Assembly: GCF_001938565.1 (NCBI RefSeq)
Contig: NZ_MSYM01000018.1
Location: 248,001 to 312,000 of the forward strand
DNA: 64,000 nucleotides
Source of the DNA: Rhodoferax antarcticus ANT.BR
GTDB lineage: Bacteria > Pseudomonadota > Gammaproteobacteria > Burkholderiales > Burkholderiaceae_C
Reading direction: 5' to 3'
Part shown: positions 55,667 to 63,603 of the stretch, in pieces
How positions within the stretch are numbered: the stretch's first letter is position 1
Layout: every line of letters begins with the position of its first letter
The notes under the pieces: generated by a model
Told to the model about the DNA's origin: nothing
What the model saw: the letters and a program-made list of their open reading frames with translations, nothing else
Databases searched by the model: none
Program-made: the position numbers and the translations under genes

Positions 55667-55682
55667 AGGCACGGTTACTGCT
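55667..55682 (+). promoter_or_regulatory. sigma-54 promoter of the PEP-CTERM gene
   Basis: AGGCAC-GGTTA-CTGCT has GG and GC exactly 10 bases apart and matches TGGCACGN4TTGC at nearly all positions. It lies about 47 bp before the ATG. A partial palindrome TGT-N11-ACA at 55542-55558, about 110 bp upstream, is a candidate activator site. Confidence 0.75.
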
Positions 55683-55728
55683 TATGTTTTACAGGTATCC
55701 ATTAAAACAAAGTCAGGAAATTTTCTAA

Positions 55729-56394
55729 ATGAAGCGTTCAAATATTTCAACAATCATCGCAGCTCTTACCTTGACCGTGGGTGCTGCTGGCGCCGCGGTG
55801 GCTGCACCCACCTATAGCACCTTCGGAGCTCTGCCGCAGGCCAATTTTGGTGGCTCCGGCATTCCAAACGGTGCTGTGGCCTCCAGTACGGTTGGCAACG
55901 ACGGCGTACTGGGTTTAACCGCGACACAACGCTATTCAAACCCCACGGTGACCAACGATGGCGCTGGCCTCTTCTTTGCGCAAACTGGCGTTGATCAGAC
56001 GAGCGCGTCTTCGATAGCCAGCAACTACGCACGCTGGAACTTCGCTTATTACATTAACAAGGGGACCAATACCGGGCTCACCTATCAGTTGTTCATGGAC
56101 GTGAACCCGAACATGGGGCAATCGTTCGTATCGATCGCTCCTCCCACGACCCAAGACTCGTGGAATTTGGGCTTCAACGCCTTTGAAACCGGATTTGGCT
56201 ACTCATTTGACCCGACCATTGACGGCGTCTACACCTTCATGCTAACGGCCAATGACGCAAACGGCCTGCGAGTTGGAATGACCTCTATCGACGTCCAGGT
56301 GGGTAACGGCGGTAACGTGCCCGAACCAGCAACGCTGGCGTTGGTTGGCCTGGCCATTGCGGGAATGGGCGTTGCGCGCCGCCGCAAGTCTTAA
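55729..56394 (+). CDS. PEP-CTERM sorting domain protein
   Basis: A 221-residue exported protein. It has a signal peptide with cleavage near Ala-Ala-Val-Ala-Ala at about 23-27, then a 165-residue beta-rich region of no recognised family. The C-terminal sorting signal VPEPATLALVGLAIAGMGVA ends in RRRKS, the target of exosortase/EpsH. Such proteins are often linked to extracellular polysaccharide and floc or biofilm formation. No exosortase gene lies nearby. A strong terminator follows directly, so it is monocistronic. Confidence 0.92.
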   Translation: MKRSNISTIIAALTLTVGAAGAAVAAPTYSTFGALPQANFGGSGIPNGAVASSTVGNDGVLGLTATQRYSNPTVTNDGAGLFFAQTGVDQTSASSIASNYARWNFAYYINKGTNTGLTYQLFMDVNPNMGQSFVSIAPPTTQDSWNLGFNAFETGFGYSFDPTIDGVYTFMLTANDANGLRVGMTSIDVQVGNGGNVPEPATLALVGLAIAGMGVARRRKS

Positions 56395-56412
56395 TCATTT
56401 TTGATTTCAGAG

Positions 56413-56439
56413 ACGGCACCTTCGGGTGCCGTTTTTTTT
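56413..56439 (+). terminator. intrinsic terminator after the PEP-CTERM gene
   Basis: Stem ACGGCACC/GGTGCCGT with a TTCG tetraloop, followed by a T run. Confidence 0.9.
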
Positions 56440-56560
56440 GGTCATCCTGGGCAAAGAACCCAATTCCGAGCCACTGCTGACGTTCGCATTAAGAAGGTGC
56501 GTGTTGATAGTCGGCTCGAAGCAGGCCGTTGACAGCGAGCAAAGAAATGCAGAGGATGGC

Positions 56561-56605
56561 TCAAAACCTCAGTTTTGAACGCCCTAACCGAGCGGCTAGG
56601 GCGTT
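56561..56605. terminator. double hairpin downstream of cytochrome b561 gene
   Basis: Two adjacent perfect stems: TCAAAAC/GTTTTGA (56561-56578) and AACGCCCTA/TAGGGCGTT (56578-56605). They lie just beyond the minus-strand stop at 56617. On the minus strand no long T run follows, so termination is only probable. Confidence 0.45.
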
Positions 56606-56616
56606 AACGACCAGTC

Positions 56617-57123
56617 TTATTTCCGAAACGTCATACGTGCCAGCACGCCGTCTTTCAAAACAAACTGGTGGTACAGCGCCGAGGCCACATGCAATGCCAC
56701 CAGCGCCATCACGCCTTTGGCGACCCAGCCATGCACCTGGCGGGCGGAAAATACCTTGAAGTCTTCCGGCAGGGCGCCGCTACCAAACACCACGTCAAAC
56801 AAGCCACTTTGCAGCGCCAGCACGCTGCCGCTGGCGGCCATCAGCAACACCGCCAGGTTCAAGACGATGTGCACCAGATGCGCTTTTTTCTGGTCAACTG
56901 TGACGGGCGGCGCGGGCAGCATGCGGCCCATCACCACGCGGGTCAGGATCAGCACCGCCACCAGCATGCCCATCATCATGTGGATGCGCAACATGCCAAC
57001 TTTGTCGGGCGTGTTGGGCAGGTTCGACAAAATGAAGGTGCCGCTGAGCAGCATCACAGCGATCACCAGCGCGGCCACCCAGTGCAAAACAACCTGGGAC
57101 TTGGCGTAACGAAAAGCTTGCAT
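56617..57123 (-). CDS. cytochrome b561 family protein
   Basis: A 168-residue four-helix membrane cytochrome. Heme-ligand histidines are in VVLHWVAALVIAVMLL, RIHMMMGMLVAVLIL, ARQVHGWVAKG and ALHVASALYHQF. It would pass electrons, possibly from quinol, in the inner membrane. ATG 57123 is chosen over a TTG five codons upstream. Confidence 0.85.
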   Translation of the reverse strand: MQAFRYAKSQVVLHWVAALVIAVMLLSGTFILSNLPNTPDKVGMLRIHMMMGMLVAVLILTRVVMGRMLPAPPVTVDQKKAHLVHIVLNLAVLLMAASGSVLALQSGLFDVVFGSGALPEDFKVFSARQVHGWVAKGVMALVALHVASALYHQFVLKDGVLARMTFRK

Positions 57124-57219
57124 GGCAGGAAAATCCAAAAGTTAAAACAGTCTGCATTCTCGCGGCTGCAGAGCCATTCAAGCGTGACCCAGGTCACACA
57201 GTCGACCCCGCCGTGCAGC

Positions 57220-59181
57220 TCAGGCCTGGCACACCACGCGGTTGCGGCCTTCTGCCTTGGCCAAGTACAGCCGGTGGTCGGCGCGGCTGAGCAACTCCTC
57301 CAGCCTCTCGCCAGCACGGTAGCTGGCCACCCCAACGCTGACGGTAAACGCGACCTGCGCGCCCTCAAAGACCACCGGTGTGCTTGCCATGGCGCAGCGC
57401 AGGCGCTCACCCAGCAGGGCGGCCCCTTCTTGATGCATGGCAGGCATCAGCACCACAAATTCTTCACCGCCATAGCGGCAGATCACATCGGTTTGGCGCA
57501 CCACTGCGCGGCTACGCAGAACAAACTCACGCAGCACCGCGTCCCCCGCCGCGTGGCCAAAAGCGTCGTTGACCCGCTTGAACAAATCCAGGTCGATCAT
57601 CAGCAGTGAAAACGCCTCACCGCCGCGCAGCACCCGCAGCCTCTCGCTATTGAGCAGGTCAAACAAGTGGCGGCGGTTGAAAGCACCGGTGAGCGGGTCA
57701 GTCACCGACAAGGCTTGCAGGCGGGCATTGGCCGCCTGCAGCGCCTGCGTGCGTCGGGCCACGCGCTGTTCCAGCACCTCATTGCTCTGCTGCAATTCAG
57801 CCAGGTAGCGCCTGCGGTCGCCAAAGGCTTGCGCCATGGCGTCCAGCCATGGTTGCCACAAGCGCGGTACCTTGGGCAGCGCTGGATGACTGCCGCCAGA
57901 CTCGCTGGCCACAAAGTCTGCAATCTGCAAAGCCGGAGCCACATAGAGGCGCCACAACAGCAGATTGATGATTAACACAACCAGCACCAAAAACAACGAC
58001 AGGTAAAGCTGTGCGGAAAAGGCCTCCATAGCGCGCTGTTGGAGGGTGACCTTGGGTATTTGGAAGACGATACGCCAATGCGGATCGTCCAAGCTGGCAG
58101 AAAACACCAGATCGCTACCAATGGAGTCAGCGTGCAAGTGGTCCAGTGTCCGCCCTTCGAGCAGGTGTGGCGGCAACAGCGTGTCGATGGAAGCAATGCT
58201 TTTTTGCCCAACCAGCGTCGCGCGACGGTCGCCCAAAATTTGACCTTGCTCGTTGGAAATCGTCAACAGGCCTTCTTGGTCGGGGAACTTGCGCAAAAAA
58301 TCATCCAAAAAACCCAGCAGCACATCGGTGGCCACCACACCCACAAACGCGTCGCCCCAGTAGATGGGTGCGGCGTGCGAGATCATCAGGCCGGCACCGG
58401 CCTGGTCCTGATAAGCGCGCGTCCAGTACGGCTTGCGCTGTGGGTTATTGGCGGGCAACCCGGCGGTGGTCACCTCGTATTGCCAGGCCTGTTGCAAAAA
58501 CCTGCGGCTACTCGGTTCGCTGCCCAGCAGGTCTTTTTTGGGCAGCCAGGGGGCGATCAATAGCAGGTTTTGGCTGGCAGCGTTGAAATAGGTCCAGCGC
58601 AGGCATGGCGAGGTTTGGGCATCTACTCCAAGGCGGTCCACCAGCGCCAGGGCCAGATCCAGGTCAGACGGCAAGCCGCCCGCTCTGGGCTGGCTGGCAG
58701 CAGGCAGCGCCACCAGCTGGCCCAGACGGTGCGCCGGCGGCAAACTGGCCAGCGCGTCCAGCGTGACCTCGCCGCCAGGCAACGCCTTGCGGGCCAGCTC
58801 TATCGCCAGGCGGACCTCGCCAGACCCCTGGTAAGGTGCATGGCGCGGAAAGTTGTTTGACCAGCTGGCCAGCTGGGTGATCTGGTCAGTGGCTGACTTG
58901 ATGATGCCTTTCAACTGGATCACGCTGGCGTGCATACGCTGGTGAATCACCGCTACCTCGGCCGCCATATGGCGCTGCCAACCGTCATACACCGTCAACC
59001 CCACCACCAGCAAAAAGCCCACCGAACCCAACAGCATCAAACGCTGATAGGCCCGCGCCAGCGCATAGGCGGGCGGGGAGCTTAGTACCTTTTTCTTGGA
59101 AATAGACACAGGTTGCGCAGACGTGACAGCAAAAAGAGAGTCCGTGCATCGTAGTTCACTTGGCACCCTGCCATGCCGCAA
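57220..59181 (-). CDS. diguanylate cyclase with periplasmic Cache sensor
   Basis: A 653-residue membrane protein. TM1 lies at about 48-65. A dCache-type sensor spans about 75-365, with NPQRKPYWTRAYQDQAGAGL and PIYWGDAFVGVVATDVLLG. TM2 is at about 370-395, followed by a coiled segment. The GGDEF domain has YGGEEFVVLMPAMH near residue 577, the GGEEF variant compatible with activity. It makes c-di-GMP in response to a periplasmic ligand. The start is uncertain: TTG 59181 or GTG 59166; no ATG precedes TM1. Confidence 0.88.
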   Translation of the reverse strand: MRHGRVPSELRCTDSLFAVTSAQPVSISKKKVLSSPPAYALARAYQRLMLLGSVGFLLVVGLTVYDGWQRHMAAEVAVIHQRMHASVIQLKGIIKSATDQITQLASWSNNFPRHAPYQGSGEVRLAIELARKALPGGEVTLDALASLPPAHRLGQLVALPAASQPRAGGLPSDLDLALALVDRLGVDAQTSPCLRWTYFNAASQNLLLIAPWLPKKDLLGSEPSSRRFLQQAWQYEVTTAGLPANNPQRKPYWTRAYQDQAGAGLMISHAAPIYWGDAFVGVVATDVLLGFLDDFLRKFPDQEGLLTISNEQGQILGDRRATLVGQKSIASIDTLLPPHLLEGRTLDHLHADSIGSDLVFSASLDDPHWRIVFQIPKVTLQQRAMEAFSAQLYLSLFLVLVVLIINLLLWRLYVAPALQIADFVASESGGSHPALPKVPRLWQPWLDAMAQAFGDRRRYLAELQQSNEVLEQRVARRTQALQAANARLQALSVTDPLTGAFNRRHLFDLLNSERLRVLRGGEAFSLLMIDLDLFKRVNDAFGHAAGDAVLREFVLRSRAVVRQTDVICRYGGEEFVVLMPAMHQEGAALLGERLRCAMASTPVVFEGAQVAFTVSVGVASYRAGERLEELLSRADHRLYLAKAEGRNRVVCQA

Positions 59182-59279
59182 AGCCCAGATGTCTTAGCTC
59201 CTCGTGGGTGCGGCGCAACACACGGGCATTTCTGGCGACGCATCACGGCACCCGGTGCAAACTGCCAGAATACCCGGCG

Positions 59280-61976
59280 ATGTTTGAACTCCTCAAAACT
59301 TTTTCCTGGCAGGAACTGCGCCAGCACCCGTGGCGCAATGCGGCTGCGGTGCTGGCGGTGATGCTGGGCGTGGCGCTGGCGTTCTCGGTGCATCTAATCA
59401 ACAGCTCGGCGCTGGATGAATTTGCCCAAGCGGCCCGCTCGGTGGGCGGCCAAAGCGACTTGGAGCTGCGCGGCGTGCAAGGGCATTTTGATGAGCGTCT
59501 GTTTAAAACCATAGCACAAACCCCTGGCGTGGTGGTGGCTTCACCCCTTTTGGAGGTCGGCAGCTACGTGATGACGGCGCAGGGTAAGCGCTCGCTGCGG
59601 GTGGTGGGGGTGGATGCTTTGAGTGTTTTTGGCATTTCGCCCGATTTGATGCCCATCCCGCAGGCGCTTGCGCCCAGCAGCAACCAAGCGCGCCAGATGG
59701 ACCGCTGGGCGCTGTTTGCACCGGGGCAGATCTTTCTGAACGCCGCTGCGCGCCGCATCGCCCTGCCCGAGGCACCCGCCAACCCGCCAGCAGCGGGTGC
59801 GCTGAAGCTGCAAAGCGGCATGCAATGGCTGGATGTCAACGTGGCGGGCAGCGTGCGTGCCAGCGGCCCGGCCCTGGCAGTGATGGACCTGGGTGCTGCG
59901 CAAGACCTGTTTGACAAACCCGGTCAGCTCACCCGCATCGACCTGCGCTTGCAACCCGGTGTGAACCGCGAAGCCTTTGCGCGCCAGTTGCAAGATTCCC
60001 CTGGTTGGCCGCTGGATGTGACGGTTGCGCTGCCGCAAGAGGCCCAGTCGCAGATCAACAACCTGTCGCGCGCCTACCGGGTCAACCTGACGGTACTGGC
60101 GTTGATTGCGCTGTTTACCGGGGCGTTTCTGGTGTTCTCAGTCCTGTCGCTGAGTGTGGCCAAACGCGCGCAGCAGTTTGCGCTGCTGGGTGTGCTGGGC
60201 CTGTCCGGGCGCAACCGCCTGAAACTGGTGCTGTGGGAGTCGTTGTTTTTGGGGCTGATGGGCAGCGGTTTAGGTCTGGCGCTGGGCACCGCTTTGGCGG
60301 CGCTGGCGCTGGGGCTGCTGGGGGGCGACCTGGGCAGCGGCTTCTTTTCTGGCGCCACACCCAGCCTGCAGTTCAGCCCAGTCGCCGCCTTGATTTATGG
60401 CGCGCTGGGCGTGGGCGCAGCGCTGGTGGGCGGCTGGTGGCCAGCTCGGGCGGCGCAATTGTTGCCACCGGCGCAAACCTTGAAGGGCCTGGGCAACCTG
60501 GGCGTGGGCTCCAAATCGCATTGGATCAGTCTGTTTTTGATAGCTGTTGGCGCTTTACTGACGTGGGCTCCGCCCGTTTTTGGCATTCCGTTGGCAGCCT
60601 ACATCGCCATTGGCATGCTGCTGGTAGGTGGCATCACCGCTCTGCCCTGGCTGATTGGGCTGCTGCTGGGCTGGTTGGCACCGCGGCTGTCACGCCAGAC
60701 CTTGCCGCTGCTGGCAGTGGAGCGCGCCCGCCGCCAGCGCGACACGGCGGCGGTGGCTGTGAGCGGCGTGGTGGCAGCTCTGAGCCTGGCGGTGGCACTG
60801 ACCGTGATGGTGGCGAGTTTTCGCGACTCGGTCATCAGCTGGCTGGACCGCATCTTGCCCGCTGACCTGTATGTGCGCAGCTCGGCCGGCATGGGCGCCA
60901 GCGACACGGTGTATTTCAGCCCAGAATTTGTGCTTGCTGCCGCCAAGCTGCAGGGCGTGCAGAAGTTGCAGCCGCAGCGCATGGTGCCGCTAAGCCTGCA
61001 AGCCAGCCTGCCCGCGGTGGCGCTGCTGGCGCGTGACCTGGGTGACCCGGCGCAAAGCCTGCCGCTGCTGGAGGCGCCCCTGCCGGTGCCGCCAGGGATG
61101 ATTGGCGTCTATGTGAGCCAGGCCGTGGTGGACCTGTACGGTGCGCAGGCTGGCCAGACCTTGCCCATACTTTCAAAGGCTTTTAGGCCTCTAGCCCATA
61201 CAGGTAAAGCGCCAGAAGCTATATTTTTTGTAGCTGGCGTGTGGCGCGACTATGCCCGCCAGTCGGGCTCGATCGCGATCGACCTGGGTGATTTTCAACG
61301 CCTCACCGGTGACCGCCGCGCCAACGACCTGGCGCTGTGGCTCAGTGACACCAGCAACACCGAAGCGCTGCAAAAAGAATTGCAGGCGCTGGCTGAGCGC
61401 CAAAGCGGGCAAGCCAGCGGGCAACGCAACGACCCTGCCCCAGCGCCGTCTGTGCCTGCTGCACCTGGCAACACTGTCGCAGGTGATGCAGGCCCAAGCG
61501 TCGGCGGCCTGCTGGAATTTGGCACCTCGGCGCAGATTCGCGCTATCTCTTTGAAGATTTTTGACCGCAGCTTTGCGGTGACCTATTGGTTACAAAGCGT
61601 GGCCATTGCGATTGGGCTGTTTGGCATTGCGGCCAGTTTCAGTGCGCAGGTGCTGTCACGCCGCAAGGAGTTTGGCCTGCTGGCGCACTTGGGGCTGACA
61701 CGGCGCCAGATCCTGACGGTGGTGGCCCTGGAAGGCACCGCCTGGACAACGCTGGGCGCCATTGCCGGGCTGGCGCTGGGCCTGGTGGTAGCAGTGGTGC
61801 TGGTGCACGTGGTTAACCCGCAAAGCTTTCACTGGACCATGGACCTGATGCTGCCGTGGCAAAAGCTGCTGGCACTGTGTCTGGCCGTGGTGGCGGCAGG
61901 CACCGTCACCGCGTGGCTGGCAGCACGCGCAGCAGCGGGTAAAGACGCAGTGATGGCCGTGAAGGAAGATTGGTAG
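59280..61976 (+). CDS. FtsX-like ABC transporter permease (YbbP-like)
   Basis: An 898-residue permease with about ten membrane helices in the 4+2+4 pattern. TM1 is at about 20-40, a large periplasmic domain follows, a helix group lies at about 275-505, a second periplasmic domain after about 530, and a final group at about 770-895 with a typical QVLSRRKEFGLLAHLGLTRR. Family members extract or export lipoproteins or other lipids with a LolD-type ATPase. A half repeat encodes residues 421-428 (IAVGALLT) in a membrane segment and a full repeat encodes about 636-648. ATG 59280 gives the usual N-terminus; upstream frame is spurious. It is divergent from the cyclase gene. Confidence 0.87.
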   Translation: MFELLKTFSWQELRQHPWRNAAAVLAVMLGVALAFSVHLINSSALDEFAQAARSVGGQSDLELRGVQGHFDERLFKTIAQTPGVVVASPLLEVGSYVMTAQGKRSLRVVGVDALSVFGISPDLMPIPQALAPSSNQARQMDRWALFAPGQIFLNAAARRIALPEAPANPPAAGALKLQSGMQWLDVNVAGSVRASGPALAVMDLGAAQDLFDKPGQLTRIDLRLQPGVNREAFARQLQDSPGWPLDVTVALPQEAQSQINNLSRAYRVNLTVLALIALFTGAFLVFSVLSLSVAKRAQQFALLGVLGLSGRNRLKLVLWESLFLGLMGSGLGLALGTALAALALGLLGGDLGSGFFSGATPSLQFSPVAALIYGALGVGAALVGGWWPARAAQLLPPAQTLKGLGNLGVGSKSHWISLFLIAVGALLTWAPPVFGIPLAAYIAIGMLLVGGITALPWLIGLLLGWLAPRLSRQTLPLLAVERARRQRDTAAVAVSGVVAALSLAVALTVMVASFRDSVISWLDRILPADLYVRSSAGMGASDTVYFSPEFVLAAAKLQGVQKLQPQRMVPLSLQASLPAVALLARDLGDPAQSLPLLEAPLPVPPGMIGVYVSQAVVDLYGAQAGQTLPILSKAFRPLAHTGKAPEAIFFVAGVWRDYARQSGSIAIDLGDFQRLTGDRRANDLALWLSDTSNTEALQKELQALAERQSGQASGQRNDPAPAPSVPAAPGNTVAGDAGPSVGGLLEFGTSAQIRAISLKIFDRSFAVTYWLQSVAIAIGLFGIAASFSAQVLSRRKEFGLLAHLGLTRRQILTVVALEGTAWTTLGAIAGLALGLVVAVVLVHVVNPQSFHWTMDLMLPWQKLLALCLAVVAAGTVTAWLAARAAAGKDAVMAVKEDW
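60540..60563 (+). repeat. half copy of the dispersed repeat in the ABC permease
   Basis: ATAGCTGTTGGCGCTTTA followed by CTGACG, matching only the left arm, in the same reading frame (ATA GCT) as the copies in miaA and ileS. Confidence 0.5.
61186..61222 (-). repeat. dispersed repeat inside the ABC permease
   Basis: Minus-oriented copy GGCCTCTAGCCCATACAGG then TAAAGCGCCAGAAGCTAT on the plus strand, close to consensus. It encodes RPLAHTGKAPEAI in a periplasmic region. Confidence 0.85.
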
Positions 61977-62118
61977 CTGGCACGAACGATGCTAGTTCCA
62001 CCAGATGCATGGTCTTGGTGAAAACCTGCCCCTCCAGAGGCTAAGGCTGAACTTAGAATGCCCCGTTACCCTTTTATCAACCCGCCGAATCCCGGCATTG
62101 TCCCAAGGAAGCTACTGT

Positions 62119-62886
62119 ATGAAAAAACTCCTGCTTGCTGCTGCCATCAGCGCCATGTGCGTGACCGCCTTTGCCGCTGGCAAAGACCTCAAGGTCGCCA
62201 TCGACGCTACCTACGAGCCCTTCACCTACAAAACTCCAGACGGCAAGCCCACCGGTTTTGACGTGGACATTGCCAGCGCCATCTGCGAAGAGATCAAACG
62301 CACCTGCGTGTTTGTCGAACAGCCCTGGGACGGCATGATCCCCGGTCTGATGGCCAAAAAATACGACGTGATCATCAGTTCAATGTCAATCACCGCAGAG
62401 CGTCTGAAGCAGGTGGACTTCACCGACAAGTACTACAACACGCCAAGCCGCGTGGTGCTCAAGAAAGACGTGAAGTACAGCGGTCCGGAATCCATCAAGG
62501 GTAAAAAAATCGGTGTTCTGAAGGCCTCCACTCAAGAAAAATACGCCTTGGGCGAGCTCAAGACCAAGGGTGTGGAAATCGTGTCGTATGACGCTCAAGA
62601 CCAGGTTTACCTGGACATCAAAGCGGGTCGGCTCGACGGCACCGTGGCTGACATTCTGGAAGTGGGTGGTGGCTTCCTGAGCAAGCCGGGCGGTGAGGCT
62701 TATGAGCTCAAGGGTGACGAGCTTCACATTCCCAAGTACTTTGGCACTGGTGCTGGTGTGGCGCTGCGCAAAGGCCAGGGCGAGCTCAAGGGCCAGATCA
62801 GCGCTGCCATCAAGACCATTCGTGCCAACGGCAAGTACAAGGCCATCAACGACAAGTACTTCACGTTTGACGTTTACGGTAAGTAA
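62119..62886 (+). CDS. polar amino acid ABC transporter substrate-binding protein
   Basis: A 255-residue periplasmic binding protein (HisJ/LAO-type). The signal peptide MKKLLLAAAISAMCVTAFAA precedes GKDLKVAIDATYEPFTYKTP, GFDVDIASAICEEI and the ligand-site region DGMIPGLMAKKYDVIISSMS. Basic amino acids (Lys, Arg, His, ornithine) are the probable ligands. AAGGAAG precedes the ATG; the longer frame upstream is spurious. It is first in a transport operon with two permeases. Confidence 0.93.
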   Translation: MKKLLLAAAISAMCVTAFAAGKDLKVAIDATYEPFTYKTPDGKPTGFDVDIASAICEEIKRTCVFVEQPWDGMIPGLMAKKYDVIISSMSITAERLKQVDFTDKYYNTPSRVVLKKDVKYSGPESIKGKKIGVLKASTQEKYALGELKTKGVEIVSYDAQDQVYLDIKAGRLDGTVADILEVGGGFLSKPGGEAYELKGDELHIPKYFGTGAGVALRKGQGELKGQISAAIKTIRANGKYKAINDKYFTFDVYGK

Positions 62887-62916
62887 ACCCCGTCCGGCGG
62901 CCCAACTACCCACCCG

Positions 62917-63603
62917 ATGCAAGCCTACTTTTGGGGCATCCTGCAAGGCGCTGTGCTAACGGTGGGGGTGTCGTTACTGGCGCTGTTGGTCGCCATCATT
63001 TTTGGGCTGGCCGGTGCTGCGGCCAAACTCTCGGGCAAGCCAGTCCTGGTCGGGCTGGCGACCCTCTACAGCACCATCATTCGTGGTATTCCTGACCTGG
63101 TGCTGATGCTGCTGGTGTTTTACGGCGGCACCATTGGCATCAACACGCTGCTTGAAAAATTGGGCAGCGAAGCCACCGTGGACATCAACCCGTTCATGGC
63201 AGGCGTGCTGACCATCGGTTTTATTTATGGCGCGTACATGACCGAGACCTTCCGGGGCGCGATTCTCTCCATCCCCAAGGGGCAGATGGAGGCCGCTTGG
63301 GCGTTTGGCATGAGCCGTTTCCAGACCTTTTTTCGCATCACGCTACCCCAAATGGTGCGCTATGCCCTGCCCGGTTTTACCAATAACTGGCTAGTGCTGA
63401 TCAAGTCCACCGCGCTGATCAGCCTGATTGGCTTGCAGGAAATGACTTACCTCGCCAAGCAAGCCAGCGCCGCCACCCGCTCGCCGTTCATCTTTTTCAT
63501 GTTCACCGGGGCACTGTTCCTGATCTATACATCGGTGTCGCTGTTTGTTCTTAAAAAGGTCAACGCCCGCTACAGCCTGGGTTCCAAGCGAGTGCAGTTG
63601 TAA
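62917..63603 (+). CDS. amino acid ABC transporter permease, HisQ-like
   Basis: A 228-residue inner-membrane permease with about five helices and the EAA-type loop MEAAWAFGMSRFQTFFRITL. It starts MQAYFWGILQGAVLTVGVSL. It would pair with the next gene to form the channel. It lies 30 bp after the binding-protein gene. Confidence 0.92.
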   Translation: MQAYFWGILQGAVLTVGVSLLALLVAIIFGLAGAAAKLSGKPVLVGLATLYSTIIRGIPDLVLMLLVFYGGTIGINTLLEKLGSEATVDINPFMAGVLTIGFIYGAYMTETFRGAILSIPKGQMEAAWAFGMSRFQTFFRITLPQMVRYALPGFTNNWLVLIKSTALISLIGLQEMTYLAKQASAATRSPFIFFMFTGALFLIYTSVSLFVLKKVNARYSLGSKRVQL

